Positions 23,131-35,768 are shown, numbered from the stretch's first letter. The stretch: DNA of 64,000 bases from Zizania palustris (GCA_019279435.1 JAAALK010000079.1:66288330-66352329), one strand, 5' to 3'. Translations and numbers: made by a program. The notes: generated from the letters alone by a model not told the origin.

Positions 23131-23910
23131 TCACGCTAAACAAACAAACACAATCCTTATCCTTCCTGATGCTTCTGTTTTTTTTTTCAAACAAGATAAA
23201 ACAAAGCTGCTAGATGCTTCAAGAAAGGAGATCTAGACCCTTCTAGAAACAAAAAAGACTACCCGGAAGTAAAGCGGTAATCGAGTGGCCTTCGCCACCT
23301 GTGTTCCTTCCGCTGGTAAAGCAAAGAAAAGAGAGTGAGGCATCGAAAGAGAAGCTGTTCAGTTGCAGCACAAAAATGGCTCGCTAGCTGCAGCCTGCAG
23401 GCCTGCATCATTCGAGACTGCGAGAGATTCCAGCCCAATGGGAGCAGAGAACGTAAAGCCACTGCATTGCCATCACTCATCAGTCATCACTGCACTTGGC
23501 ACTCCCACTCCCACTCCAGCCTCTTTCACTCCAGCTGAAACAAGATCATCACACAGCAATGGCCTTTCCTAACTGTGTGTCCTTCAGAATCTTGTGCTGT
23601 TTCCTGCTTTCAAAAGTGTAACACAAGCTCACAAGCTCTCTCTTTTCCGTATCTTTGTAATCGTTTTGATCTTGAATGCCATGAAGTCTGCTGGATTTTT
23701 ATGGTAATCAGTTTAAATTATGTAATACGGAGTATATCATCATCGTCCCTATTGCTGTCAACCACTGAGCAAGTGAGATTAGATGTAATACATGCTTTGT
23801 TTGTTGCAAACAAAGGCACCAATAGCATAGCTTTTCTTGCAGGGGCAAAGGGGAAATTGCAGCATAAAGTGAAAGTGAGGAGGCTGGTAGGCCCAATGTT
23901 TTCTGCCATT

Positions 23911-23949
23911 CCTCTCTCTCTCTCTCTCTCTCCCTCTCTCTCTCTCTCT
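23911..23949. repeat. (CT)n microsatellite
   Basis: Almost uninterrupted CT dinucleotides over about 39 bp with one C insertion. Confidence 0.9.
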
Positions 23950-24370
23950 AGTTACATGGATCATGCCTGCATATATATATTATTGCAACACTGAACCGAA
24001 ATGATGTCCTGTTTGATTATGGAAATCTTCACTCTAGCATGTCTCATCTTTTCTCAACCAAGAGAGAAAAAACAAAAGGCAGGTGATAAAAGCCTAGAAG
24101 GAAGCAAGAGACATGCACTTGAGTAGATGAGCCCATCAAAAGCTTGTACAAGCTAGCTCACTGAATTGTTATTTTCCAGTAACCATTTCAGCCAACCAAG
24201 CATGATTCTCAACTGAGAAAATATGAAAAGATTACGACAACCTTGCGTTTCGTAAGTGAACGAACAATAAGGAAATATCTGTAGTACTCCGTTTATTAGT
24301 ATCAGTTCACTCTGATTGACCTGGCTGCTACTACTCTGCTAGCTGCTGCTGCATTGCACAAAGAAAGACA

Positions 24371-24398
24371 ATCGATCGATCGATCGATCGATCGATCG
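24371..24398. repeat. (ATCG)n microsatellite
   Basis: Seven tandem ATCG units; each unit is self-complementary. Confidence 0.9.
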
Positions 24399-24604
24399 CG
24401 TAATGCCACGGCTTTTGCTGCACGCATCATCATGCTCTGCCGACTGCCGCGCTAGAGTCCCCAGCATCACCGGGCCTCACGACAACCTGAAAACGCTCTC
24501 TTTTCCTGGACGCACGCGTCGCCTGAACAGTGAACAGTCTTCAGTTTCTGAATATTTTCAGAGAAGAGTTCTCTTCAGTTACTGAAAGTTTTCAGGGAGA
24601 TGAC

Positions 24605-24643
24605 ATGAGATGAGATGAGATGAGATGAGATGAGATGAGATGA
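24605..24643. repeat. Pentanucleotide (ATGAG)n repeat
   Basis: About seven tandem copies of a 5-bp unit GATGA/ATGAG. Confidence 0.9.
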
Positions 24644-25591
24644 ACACAACCGCAGACGATGAGCAATCGGACAATGATTTATGGTTCGATAGATTATAAT
24701 AGTTACCTAATCGGTTGGACCGAGACGTCCGGCAGGAATCACGGTGAATTCAGGTGGGTCCGCTGCTACTCAAGTTCGTCCATGCTGAAGCCACACTGTT
24801 CAACTGTCCATGTATATCCATTATTCTCAATATCACTATTGCTACCACCGCTGCATGCAGTGTACACTGAACTGTCTGAACTCCGGCAGGTAACGTCTAA
24901 GTCTAGTATGGCTCTGACCGTTACATGAACTGTTTCGCATTTTCAAGTTTGCAGTTGCACTGACCAGGCTCAGCTCTCAGATATTCACTCACTTTGAAGG
25001 TGTGTGTGACGGATATGCCAGGCTGATACATACACACACACACGTTTGATGTGCTGCCCGTACGTGTCAAATAATTAATCCACTAGCTAGATGTGATATG
25101 TCTAATATCGATCCAAAACTTGGTGCCATGACACGTACGTACGTGCTGCTGATTGCAACCACGCACCGAGTATACATCACAAGTGACTCTCACAGAGTCG
25201 AAGTCCAACAATTGGATGAATAATGGGAGTATAATATATATATGCATCATGGCAAGCTACTGGCCTGGTTTGCTCGTAGTACAAGTTAAGCTTGCTTAAA
25301 TTCTCGTGACAAGCCACAAGAAGAAAACGACATGCAACGTTCGTGTGCGTTGCACCAGCACATTATTCATTGTTTTTTTATTCCAACATGTATATGTATA
25401 TTATGGGGTTGTTTGTTTCCCATCCCTCTATACATTGTAGCCAATGATTGCATCTATCACGACCCTCTCAATGCTACAACTATGTTTGTATAGCATTAAA
25501 CAGTAAATAATATAGGTATATTAAGTAAAGAAGTTTCCATCTAACATCCAAAGTATATATGATGAGTGGTATTAAATTAGTATATTATGTA

Positions 25592-25914
25592 TTAGAGTAA
25601 TCCCAACCCTCCAACTAGTATAATGTCTTCCACATTTAATAGATTGTCACGTAGGAAAAAAGATGATGTGACAAACAATTTAACGAAGAGAGATGATAAA
25701 AGATGAAGACACCATGTTTAAACTAGACATCATGTCTTCACACCATCCGAGATAAAAGTGGAAAGTAATTGGTTGAGAGGTGAAGAGAGATACACGACAA
25801 CATAGGAAATCATCTAAGAAACTATATGTTGAAAATATAATTTCTAGAAATAATGTTTTGCTGACATGGTAATATAAGACATTATCTAAGAAACCATGAT
25901 TGGGATTGCTCTTA
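25592..25914. mobile_element. Tourist-like MITE GAGTAATCCCAACC
   Basis: Element 25595-25911 with inverted ends GAGTAATCCCAACC and ATTGGGATTGCTC, flanked by TTA at 25592-25594 and 25912-25914. No coding content. Confidence 0.75.
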
Positions 25915-26455
25915 AGATAATTATTTATACTACCAGTTTTTAGATAATAGAAAATATGTTCATTATAAACAAGCACCCCGTTAATTATATACGCACTCGA
26001 GATACGTACGGAAGTCGGAAGTGTCTTTATAACAATTACAATTGTATCTTTTTAATATAATTGTCTAAATTTAATAAAAAATTCTATTATAAAAGGATAA
26101 ACTAGAAGGATTGAATGTATATTCTACTAATCCAGGATATCTTTGGCTTGGACGTTTGACAGAACTACTAATCATAAAAGAATATGAAGTTATGCCCGGG
26201 TATATAAGCTGCTAAGAAGTCATGGGTGGCTTAGCTAGGTTATGTGACGGATATGGCAGGAGAAGGCACTCCTTAATTTACAAAAAAATATCTAGAGAGT
26301 GACTGGTGTACGATATCCGTTTGATGGCATTTCTTATTCCAACTTTACTATCTTAACTTGTGTTTGTTACTTTGCAACTTCTAGAACTCGGACCGTTTTT
26401 TCTTGACAAGGATAAATCTAAAATTAATTTAGAGTTGTTGAGCTATGAGTATCTC
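25915..26455. other. Intergenic, no gene recognised
   Basis: AT-rich sequence without resolved features. Confidence 0.4.
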
Positions 26456-26555
26456 TATCATTTCTAAGGGCCTGGTTTCATGTGAAGATTTTGAGTAGCT
26501 ATTTAATCAAAGTATCTAGCTAACTAATCTGAATAGCATTGTAATTGCTATCCAA

Positions 26556-26770
26556 CTTACTATCTTTAAAAATAGCAAGAATTATTCAAAAGTGTCTCCA
26601 TTGTATTTGCTATTTGACTTGCTATTTTAGAGGGCTTGCAGAGAAAGAGCAAGCCCTCTAAAATAGTAAGTACAATGGAGTGAGTAACAAAATAGCAAAC
26701 CAATTAAAATAAGAAGACTTGCTATTGCTATGAATAGCAAGTCAAAAATAGCAATTACAATGGAGATATT
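26556..26770. repeat. MITE with strong internal hairpin
   Basis: TTGCTATTTTAGAGGGCTTGC near 26617-26639 is followed, after a 9-base loop, by GCAAGCCCTCTAAAATAGTA at about 26649-26668, a stem of roughly 20 bp. Outer flanks CTCCATTGTATTTGCTATTT and AGCAATTACAATGGAG extend the symmetry, suggesting a MITE whose halves are inverted copies of each other. Confidence 0.6.
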
Positions 26771-26774
26771 CTTA

Positions 26775-27065
26775 GTCCTGTTTGGGGAGCTTTTTGCTGG
26801 CTAGATATTTTTAGTATCCAGAATCTCTCTTAAACGGTACCTCGATTAATTCAGATTTTTAAAATTTGTAGAAACAACTAGTCTCTTCAAGCCTAGTAGT
26901 TGACAAGATGATCAACCTCAATTTCTTCAGATTCTACAGATTTTTATTTATCCACCATGTCATTGAAAAAATCACCCACCTAATAACAACCAACTACTAC
27001 AACAAACTAGCTACATATACTTGGACTAGCTGATTTTAATCGGAGGCTCCCCAAAATAAAACCTA
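26775..27065. mobile_element. MITE CCTGTTTGGGGAGC
   Basis: About 290 bp with inverted ends CCTGTTTGGGGAGCTT and GGCTCCCCAAAATAAAAC; flanking TTAGT and CCTAA are consistent with a three-base target. No coding content. Confidence 0.55.
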
Positions 27066-27984
27066 AGTATCTAAGTGGTGTTTTAACTTCTGTATTTTTG
27101 TTCATTTTAAAAATTTGTAGCCATGGATCCAAAATCTGAATTATTTCTTTCAGCTTCACGTCCTATAAACAGTTGAAGCTGAAATAAACTGGCTCGAATA
27201 TTTTTAGAGTAGATTCATCTATACTATACATAAAAATTAAGAATCCAAACAGCATTTGATTCGACTCCGCTTCACCGGACATACATGAATCTACAAATCA
27301 TGCCAAATAATGGTGCCCTAAGAATCAAATCAATGCAACACTAAGAGAATCTAAAAGAGTTACTTTAAAAATTGATTCCCTATATAATTTTTGGGATTCA
27401 TTTTTGATGATACAAATAGTTTAAATATGTTTCTCTTCAATAGAGTCCCTAAATTAGAATATGTGAGGATGTTCCCTACAAGTAGGGAATACAATGATTA
27501 ATTTTGAGGATTTTTTAATTTTGGGAGTCATTTAAAGTATCTATTGGAGGATATTTTTTAATTCTAATCTCAAAAATTTAGAGAAGAGTACTCTTTAGAG
27601 CTTCTCTTAGAAATGCTCTAACACGACAGATGAACAGTGACAACCCGATCCATCCTGACCGCTGGATATGATGAGCATATCGGTTGGCATCTGGTGGCAT
27701 CTTCCAAAGAGCCCCCTGAATTATATATTATTAGAGCCGTCAATTTACCCTTCAATTCCCCGTTTTCTCGCCCGGGGTTGGAACGAGCGACACGCCAAGA
27801 ATTTGCCCGAATAAGTTTATTGGATTGGATGGTCGCCGTTGCTTAATTAAGCTGAGCTTACGGCATCCACATCATATTACGCGCTCTAATTAATTATTTA
27901 ATTTATCCAATATTTAAGTTCTAACACCACTAGCTAGGTTCATATATTGAAAATACACAAGTGGAGTTTCTCCGATTGGGAAAA
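27066..27984. other. Intergenic, one unexplained short frame
   Basis: Mostly AT-rich and repeat-like to 27630. Between 27640 and 27846 a more complex, unique-looking segment reads openly on the plus strand (GYDEHIGWHLVASSKEPPEL, then RATRQEFARISLLDWMVAVA), but I recognise no family. It could be a coding fragment or an organelle-derived insert. Confidence 0.3.
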
Positions 27985-28140
27985 AATAGTGAAAATTACT
28001 CACATGTCATTATAGTTTTTACAAATTGTCTACATGTCACTGTCAGTGACTGTAGTGTCTCCCATCTATCCGTGACACATCAATAATATATTAGCAAACC
28101 GCAAAAATTATAATGGCGCGGAAAAATTAACCAAAAAAAT
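27985..28140. repeat. Small MITE-like repeat, copy 2 (inverted)
   Basis: Inverted relative of the repeat at 6215-6378, sharing ATGTCACTGTCAGTGACTGT and the flanking AAAAATTATAAT blocks. Boundaries are approximate. Confidence 0.5.
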
Positions 28141-28857
28141 AAAGATCAACTAGTGAACCTATCCACTTCTACACTGAGGAAAACAACGTGCCGCGTAGCC
28201 AAAACAGGAGCGTAATTCTACTTTCTACTGGAGTGGTGTACTAGCTACTGGTGTCTAATGGCAAGGTGACATCGGTTTAATTTCCTAATCGATTATCTTT
28301 TGGCCGTTGGGGTTTCATTTATTTCGGCGTCCACTTCTTTCTCGATTTATTTCTGTCACGTATGAAATAGACAGATCGAAATCTCATCACCGATTTTTCC
28401 AAAAAAAATAATTGCGTCTCATTCCCTAAGGTGTTTAGTTTTTTTTTAAGTCAAACTTAATAGTGTATTTATTTGGTCCTACATGAGTTAATATATTTTT
28501 TAATTTAAACATGATCCGGGAGATTATATTTTTTACAAATAAATACCTTGTTGTAATATAAAACGGATGGGACTGGAGATTACTTTACTTGCACCAAAAC
28601 AAACTGATCAATCAAAATGGACCTGCAGTGCGTGGCAGCGTCAGTATTCCGTAGTACTGCTTAGTTAGGAGGTGTATGACTATTTTGCTTCACTAAAATC
28701 TGCTCCGAAATTATCTTACGATCAGATCTAAGACGAAGTATCTGTATCTGTTTGGTTTATAGATTATATCCGGATTCATAAATGATATGATTTAGTATGA
28801 ACGATATAACATATAATGAGATGGTAACTTCATTACTGATATGGTGGGTAATGACGG

Positions 28858-28931
28858 TTAACCCTACTTTTATTTTAAATGGAGCGGAGCTAAAAAGTCT
28901 ATAATAGAACAATGCTAAACACCCCTTTAGG
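28858..28931. repeat. Direct repeat, unit A
   Basis: The segment TTAACCCTACTTTTATTTTA through CAATGCTAAACACCCCTTTA recurs with few differences at 29120-29192. Confidence 0.75.
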
Positions 28932-29119
28932 GTCGAGGAGTAATAGAAAGAAGACCTTGCTGCTAGCCCCTTTTTCCTAGCTCCGAGCAAAGAAATAGCT
29001 CCAACACGGCCTTTCGTGGTTCTACTAGTCCAAATCTCTCATCTGAGGAAGTGTCGTTGGTGTAATTCTCGCAAGTCTTCCACTACTGTATTTAGTCCAT
29101 TCTATAGAAATAAATGACT

Positions 29120-29192
29120 CTGAACCCTACTTCTATTTTAAATGGAGCGGAGCAAAATAATCTAGAATAGAACAATGCTAAACACCCCTTTA
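29120..29192. repeat. Direct repeat, unit B
   Basis: Near copy of 28858-28931 (AAATGGAGCGGAGC, then AGAACAATGCTAAACACCCC), about 260 bp downstream. Probably fragments of a dispersed repeat, or a local duplication. Confidence 0.75.
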
Positions 29193-29197
29193 AGATA

Positions 29198-29335
29198 TGT
29201 TCGGTTAATCCCCTTAGGGAAGAGGATTACGGGGGATTGTGACAGATCAAAAATGATTTATACTACAATTCTCTCTAATCCCTATCAATCCGTTCCAATC
29301 TCCTTCGATCCTTCTCCTAACCGAAACAACAAGCC
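29198..29335. mobile_element. Palindromic MITE TGTTCGGTTAATCC, diverged copy
   Basis: Begins TGTTCGGTTAATCCCC and ends CCTTCTCCTAACCGAA, with TTTATACTACAAT in the middle. Same family as the cleaner copy at 58160-58288. Confidence 0.6.
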
Positions 29336-31412
29336 CTTAGGTCCGTCGTTCGATCAGGAATTCCACGGCGTGGTCCGTCTCCGTCTCCGGCGAGCGCGAG
29401 GGAGAAACGGAGAATTCGCTGCATTTAAATGCATTTGCTTCGGCGGTCGGTGTGTGCCGGTGGCCGCCATTCATGTCCGCGTACGTGTGCACGGCTCGCC
29501 CCCCTCCCTCTAGCTTTGCGTGCGTGAGACCAAACGAGTACACGAGTCTTCTCCAGACCTCAAATACCTTTTACATTTTAAAACTCTTTAAACTCTCTTT
29601 AAACAAACGATGGAGATTATAAAACTTAATGACTATAAACTGTAAAAAAACTAAAATTTAGAAGCTGAAAAGTATACAACTTTTTCGAAGTAACCTTTTA
29701 AATTTGAATATTTAATTCATCCATTCACGTCATCGAATAAATATAGCAACTCCGTTTTATTTATAACTGCCATTCGTCAGCACTCTAGAAGGTAATTACC
29801 TCACACAGTCAGGACTCCAGGAGGCAGGACAGTTTGTGGGTAACTGTCAATTTTTTTCCAGTATCTTTTCTACATGAGATAGAGTTTTGTCAAGAAAGTG
29901 ATTCAAGTATGTTTAGATCATATAATTAGACCATAAAACTCAATAAATATGAAATCTAAAAATAAACTAGACTTAAAAAACTGAAAATATCAATTAAGAA
30001 ATTGTAGCTTTCAGAACAGAACAGTCAACCTGCAGGCTGCAGCTGGTAGCTACCGAGCAAATAGGCAATTGATGCTTCAGGCTACAGTACAGTCCTGCGT
30101 CGGGGCGGTTTGCGATTGCATCGCGTTGATCGGTAGGCGTGTAGCCAAGAGACACCGGGGTCCAGTGACCTGGGCCCTGCCTGCCTAAAGGATAGCTGGG
30201 TCCTTCGCCGTGACCACGCACGCATGCATGCGTAGAGTATCCCGGGTGGGACGTCGCTGCTGGTCCTTTACCTGTCCGGCGTCCGCGGCATGATCAAGCG
30301 GCGACAGGTAGCGGCCTGGATGCCATGCGGCTGCGCGACTGTGGCCATTGCTGTTGTCGTTCATAAGTCATGAGATTGTATTAACCAATATTTAAAAATA
30401 AAATTATCTGACCCAATAATCCAACATACTTATAGTAATGCGTCAAGTGGTACGATCGCTGCTCAAAAATTGATAATTTATGGATTTTAAGATGCCCCTA
30501 ATTATGATATCACTTATTCACCCCAAACAATAATACATGTAACATTTAGATTAATAAATATGGATCGGAACGACAAAAATATAAAGTTATTTTTTCTATA
30601 AACTAATTTAAAACAAGTTTGTGGTGGTGAGTTGTTACTACTATTACCTTTTGTTATATCAAACTAAACATTTCTAGCTTTAGCTTGAGTTTCTTTCATC
30701 TCTATTTACATAATATTATTTTAATATTATAATTTTTTATTGCAAACACGAACACTCATTTGTTATAGTACTTCCCGGTTATTATGTTATGTACATTTTC
30801 TCACGAAGTTCTTAAGCGTGTTAAAATATTTCACAATGTATAATAGTTGAATGATTTCGAAGAGATTAATACATTTATTTTATATTTAACTAAATAATAA
30901 TATAATTGTTTTTTGATTTTCAAGTTCAACTCGTATTTTTCCTTTATTTTTTCATAGCGCTAATTTAACTGACTAATAATAGAAATATTTTTTTTATTTT
31001 CACTTGGGTATGTTTGAGTACCATCCACACCTCTCCTCTCGAAATCCCATGTTGCCCTTGAGTCTTGACTGACAAGTCGCGAGGGCAAATATGTCTTTAC
31101 ACGGCGTACCCCGACGTAAACGGCAAGTGCGCTCACCGTGCGGGAGTACGTGTCCCACATCCCGCGACCAACGGCGAGCCCAACTCCGCCACGTGCCACT
31201 GCGCATCCGGGCCCGCAACATTGCCACGTCACCGTGGGCGCCACCTCCGGCATCACGCCCTTTAAATTCGCGCAGGCTCCTCCCGTTTGAAGCCCCCTCG
31301 ATCGTTCGGTCGCGCACTCGCGCTGCAGCTGCTGTGGTGGGTAAAGTAAACTGTGAAAAAAAGGAGAAAAGGAAAGCAGAGAGTCGTCTCCTCCAACCTC
31401 CGCTCGCCGGAG
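29336..31412. other. Intergenic and DUF506 upstream region
   Basis: No gene recognised. A GC-rich patch at 29340-29520 and a moderately GC-rich stretch at 30090-30360 give open frames without domains; 30360-31010 is very AT-rich. The last 200-300 bases are presumably the DUF506 promoter and leader. Confidence 0.4.
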
Positions 31413-31582
31413 ATGGCCGCCGGCTCCGGTGAACCTCGTGAGTACGATTACTAGTACGCGGTTGGAGGACTGGTTGGTTGGTTGGGCTGGTGGTGGTGTG
31501 CTGGTGCGGTTGGTTACTTGGGAGGGGTGGGTGTTTGGCTGCGCGAGATGGTGTGGTTGTAGTGGTTAGGAACTTAGGATTC

Positions 31583-32909
31583 ATGCGATCGATGCCGTTC
31601 CAGCTCAAGAACGGGCACCCTCAACACCACGGCGCCATGGAGGGGAAGCCGCCGGCGGCGATGCCGCAGCAACAGCAGCCTGCGCCGCCGAGGGTCTCGA
31701 GGTTCCGGAGGTTGCTGGTGAGGGTATCTGCGTCGGAGAGGGATAAGGACGAGAAGGCCTCCGCCGGCGCCGGCAGTGAGGTCGAGGTGGGGTCGGTGGC
31801 CCTCGACCGCATGGTGCTCAGCTTCATGGAGGAGTCCGCGGCCGTCGAGCGCCCGCAGCGGGGGCGCTGCAACTGCTTCAACGGCAGCAACTACGAGGAG
31901 AGTGACGACGATGAGGACTTCTTCCTTCCCTCCAACCACTCCTCCGCGCTTGCCCTCGCCGCCGCCGGCGACACCTTGGAGTCTCTCAAGGTACAATTTT
32001 TTCTTCCTCTCGCAAGGCGCACGCGAACCCCCCAAATTAAAGAAAGCTCCAAATTTTCCCCCTCCGGCTTCCTCAACGGAATGATTATAAGAGGTGCGAT
32101 TATTCGCAGGGTTTGGTGCAGAGCGCGAGCGTCGTCGAGCGGAACCTTCTCGCCGACGCGTCCAGGATCGCGGAGAGGTGCGGCAAGAGCAACAGGGGAA
32201 AGGCGGAGGGCCGCCGTGCTGTGGCCGACGGCCTCCGGGCCCTCGGCTACGATGCCGCCGTGTGCCGGTCGCGATGGGAGAAGACATCTTCCTACCCCGC
32301 AGGTACCCAACTCACCTCGCCTCAGTTCAACATACCCCCTTTTCCGGCTGGCCCTGACCGCGGCGGCGAAACCTGTCTATCCCGGCAGGTGAGCACGAGT
32401 ACATCGACGCGGTGGTGGGCGAGGAGGTGAGACTCATAGTGGAGGTGGACTTCCGGTCAGAATTCGAGGTGGCGAGGTCGACCAAGGCGTACCGGGCGGC
32501 GCTACAGGCTCTCCCGCCGCTGTTCGTGGGGACGCCGGACCGCCTCGGGCAGATCGTGGCCGTCGTGGCCGACGCGGCGCGGCAAAGCCTCAAGAAGAAG
32601 GGCCTACACTTCCCGCCGTGGCGAAAGCCGGAGTACATGCGCGCCAAGTGGCTGTCCCCGCACGTCCGCTGCGGCGACAACGTGGTCGTCGCCCCAACCG
32701 TGCCAGCCACATCGGTGACAGCTACGCCAGTCTCAGCAGCGAGCTTCACCGGCGAGTTCGAGCTCCTATTCGATAGGATGCATAGCGGGGAGCCCGCCGC
32801 CGCGGAGAGCGGCGGCGAGAAGATCACCGTGGTCGTGTCGCCGTGGCGCCCTACAGAGGAGGCGATCAAGAAGCCGCCGGTCGTCACGGGGCTCGCCGCC
32901 GTCCTCTGA
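31583..32909 (+). CDS. DUF506 (PDDEXK-like) family protein
   Basis: Exons 31583-31990, 32110-32302 and 32389-32909 join in frame to 373 residues ending in TGA. Family hallmarks of plant DUF506 (PF04720): ALDRMVLSFMEE in the N-terminal part, an acidic loop after a Cys pair (CNCFNGSNYEES), LADASRIAERCGKS, GLRALGYDAAVCRSRWEK, EYIDAVVGEEVRLIVEVDFR, ARSTKAYRAALQALPPLFVG and KGLHFPPWRKPEYMRAKWLS. The family is distantly related to PD-(D/E)XK nucleases; some Arabidopsis members regulate root-hair growth, but no enzymatic role is established here. An upstream in-frame start is possible: ATG at 31413 (MAAGSGEP) spliced at 31437 to 31578 would add ten residues. Confidence 0.92.
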
Positions 32910-34250
32910 TCATACCAATAACTACTACTACGACAATCCCTTCCACCAGTAGCTCATAATCTCATCAATCCCTTTCCACCGCCCGCGTCGATCCGTTTGG
33001 GGATCTGTTCTTTTTGGTGTTTTGGGTTTTTTCCGGGGTTTTTTTTCGGAAAAGAGAAAAAACACTCGCGCTCCAGTTTTTTCTTCCCTTTGCCATCTTC
33101 CATTTGGACCTCGTAATTTTTGGTTTTGGCATCAGGGGTCTTTTTGTGAAGTTGTGTGTCTTCTTCCACCCCTTGTGCTGCGTACTAGAAAACTCGTAGG
33201 AATCTATTATTGCAAGCAAAGAGATCAACTCTCCTCTGCTCTGCTGCTTCTCCACTTGTAATCTCTATGGAAGAGATGAACAATGAGTAATTAGATCGAA
33301 ACTTGAAACAGCATGTGAAGTTTTGCATCAGATCCCTTGTGCTTTACAAATAATAAAGCAGATAAATGTGAAATCTCCAAACGTCCATGAGCTTGCAGAA
33401 CATGTGTACGCTTACCTACTCAAAGCAAGAAGGAGAGAGAGAGAGAGAGTTAGAGTATAGCGGGGCCCACACAGGTGGGGCCACAACCTCATCCATCGTC
33501 GTCATCATCCGTCGCCCGAGCGGAATAAAATATAATAAAATAATAATAAGCGGCCAAATGCGGAGAACTGACACCGCTCGTGCGCTCTCGAAGAACGCGT
33601 CCTCTTTTATGCAAAACCAGGTTAATAATCCCCTCGGTTATTATTATTATTTTCGCTATGTTGGTAATCGAACTGAATATTCACGTTAACTAGTGTGTTA
33701 GATCACGGATTTTCCTGCCTCGCGTCACACCAAGCTTGAGATCATGAATTCCTGCTGCAACGCTGCAAGGGAGACGTGAGAACTTGTGTGCTTGAGTGTG
33801 ATAGGGTCAGAGAACTCATACCAAACTTCAGAGGCAAGGCATGGGCTCAGCCTCAGCCGGGCAGACTCGCAGATTCGCAGCTGCGGCCAATCCAAGTCGT
33901 CAAAAAAAAGAAAGAAAGAGAGCCGCGAGGTGGAGGAGGTCGCGGAAAAAGGGGAAAAAAAAGTAAAGGAGTCCGGTTAAAACGGGGAAAACAAAAGGAG
34001 GAAAAGAAGATGCGTTCTTTCTGGCTAAGCAGAGATCGTGCTTGTGTTGCCGCCCTCTTAAACAAAACAGGTGATCCGTTAATTTCATTGCCCTGTTAAA
34101 ATTTATTAGTTTTGTTTTAGAATGTAAGTAATTTCGGTATTATTTAGATTTATTTATAGATTAATAAATATATACACGTCTATATGTAGATATAAACTTA
34201 TATTCATAAATGGATAAAGTATTTGCCAAAAAAATATTGGTGTTGCGGAT
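32910..34250. other. DUF506 3' side and intergenic
   Basis: The 3' UTR probably extends a few hundred bases from 32910. Beyond it are a (GA)n run at 33431-33449, purine-rich tracts at 33900-34010 and AT-rich DNA. No gene recognised. Confidence 0.45.
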
Positions 34251-34822
34251 TGTTGGGGAAAACAATTTCGTCGGTCAGGTAGTTAAGGCAGAAGCTCTGA
34301 AGGCTACTTCGGAGCATGTACGATTGAAGCCCTCCAGTGCTTCGATCACAGTCCAAACCAAAAGACTCTGAAGACGATCACGTCAACCCAGCTCAAGGCT
34401 GAAGGAGAGTCTCGAAGCCTTCGCTAGTGTTAGTGGCTTCGGACGTATGAAGGAGTCAATCGGAGCCCCCGTCCCGGAGGGGCACCGTCAGACAAGACAA
34501 GACATTTACTTTATAAAGGTGGGCGCCATAGAACGGGACAGAATATGTACTTTACTAAGACGTTCACACGTGTTTGTACTGTTCTACCCCTATGAGATCT
34601 CGTGAATAGTGTTCAATATGACGGTTGTAACTAGAGAATAAATCAATATTTTTTATGCAAACCCCTGCCTATAAATACCCACATTTTCCACTGTAACGAG
34701 AATTTGAATTCATGTCAGAGCTATTATCCAATTCAGAGGCTTCGCTTGGATCTAAACTGACTCCAATACTAGCTAAGCCCTTCGAAGCTTTTGAACCTAT
34801 TAACATAATCATTTACACCAAC
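34251..34822 (+). mobile_element. Probable solo LTR of an LTR retrotransposon
   Basis: The block begins TGTTGGGGAAAAC and ends near TTTACACCAAC, with a Pol II-like TATAAATA at 34670-34677 and GC-richer, CTTCGGA-like repeats upstream of it. Size (about 570 bp) and layout suit an LTR. No primer-binding site, polypurine tract or polyprotein sequence adjoins, so it looks like a solo LTR. The right edge and TSD are uncertain. Confidence 0.55.
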
Positions 34823-35768
34823 GCAAAAAATTTCAACATTGCCCATAGTTTGTCTTAGTGGCACAAACAAAGCGACTAGACTCTTATCAAAATTTTAACA
34901 TCATTGTTCTTTTGGCGAGGGTGACTCGCTTTTAATTTGGCTTCTTTTAATTTCTCCCCTGACAAGCAACGGTAGTAATATCCACACAAAACAGTGCCAC
35001 AGTGACAGTGGTGATCCACCAGTTCCAACAAGCTTGAGCAAAAGTTTTTTTTTTCTTTTCAAATTTAACCTCCTTGCTTCTCTCTCTCTTTCTGTATATG
35101 TACTCAGGCTAAATGTTATATACATCGTTTTGGGTGTATACATAACAATGAACTCAAATAATTATGTTATCTCTTATTTATTCTGCTTTGAAAATTTGAG
35201 TCGTTTGTGTGTGATCAGAGTAGTTTTGAATGACAGTAACAAACATAGAAGAACTAATAAAAAGTGCACAAAAGTTGTAAAGCAACTTATAATTGGAAAA
35301 AAAAGGTTAGGAAAAATGAAACAGCTTAGGTAAGCAACGGAATAGGGCCTAAAAGATTTGACGACTTTAACCTCGAGAAAAAAAAAAGATAAAGCGGGGG
35401 AGAAGAACCACTTGTGAAGAGAGGGGAGCTCAAGTGAAAAAGCCAAAGGACAAGCGTTGCTCTGGCTCATCATGTTCTTCCTCTTTCACGGGAGGCTCGA
35501 GAATCGAAGCGAGAAAAGAAGCAAACAATACGTGCATCCATCCATGGCGACGCAAACAACAGGATCAAAGCGAAAAAAAAAACAGTTGGGGGAAGAATCC
35601 AATATGCGAAAAAACTAAGGGAAATTTGACCGTTTGCCGTTAAAAAATTTGTACACTTTGATTATTTGCCACTTGTGTGGATGACAAGTGGGACCATCTG
35701 AGTGTATAACAGTGGGCTAAAGAGACAAATAATCGAAGCTCATTTTTAAGAGTGGTAAATCATCAAAT
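34823..35768. other. Intergenic, no gene recognised
   Basis: AT-rich and purine-rich DNA with short open frames lacking domain resemblance. Confidence 0.4.

Larger units (their letters stand above)
23131..25591. other. Intergenic with several microsatellites
   Basis: No gene recognised. Simple repeats: (CT)n at 23911-23949, (ATCG)n at 24371-24398, a seven-unit ATGAG-type pentamer at about 24605-24643, and (CA)n near 25030-25043. Open frames in this block show no domain. Confidence 0.5.

Noticed and set aside
23911..24643. Tandem simple repeats as a possible CRISPR-like or regulatory array
   Set aside because: Units are 2-5 bp without spacers: ordinary plant microsatellites.
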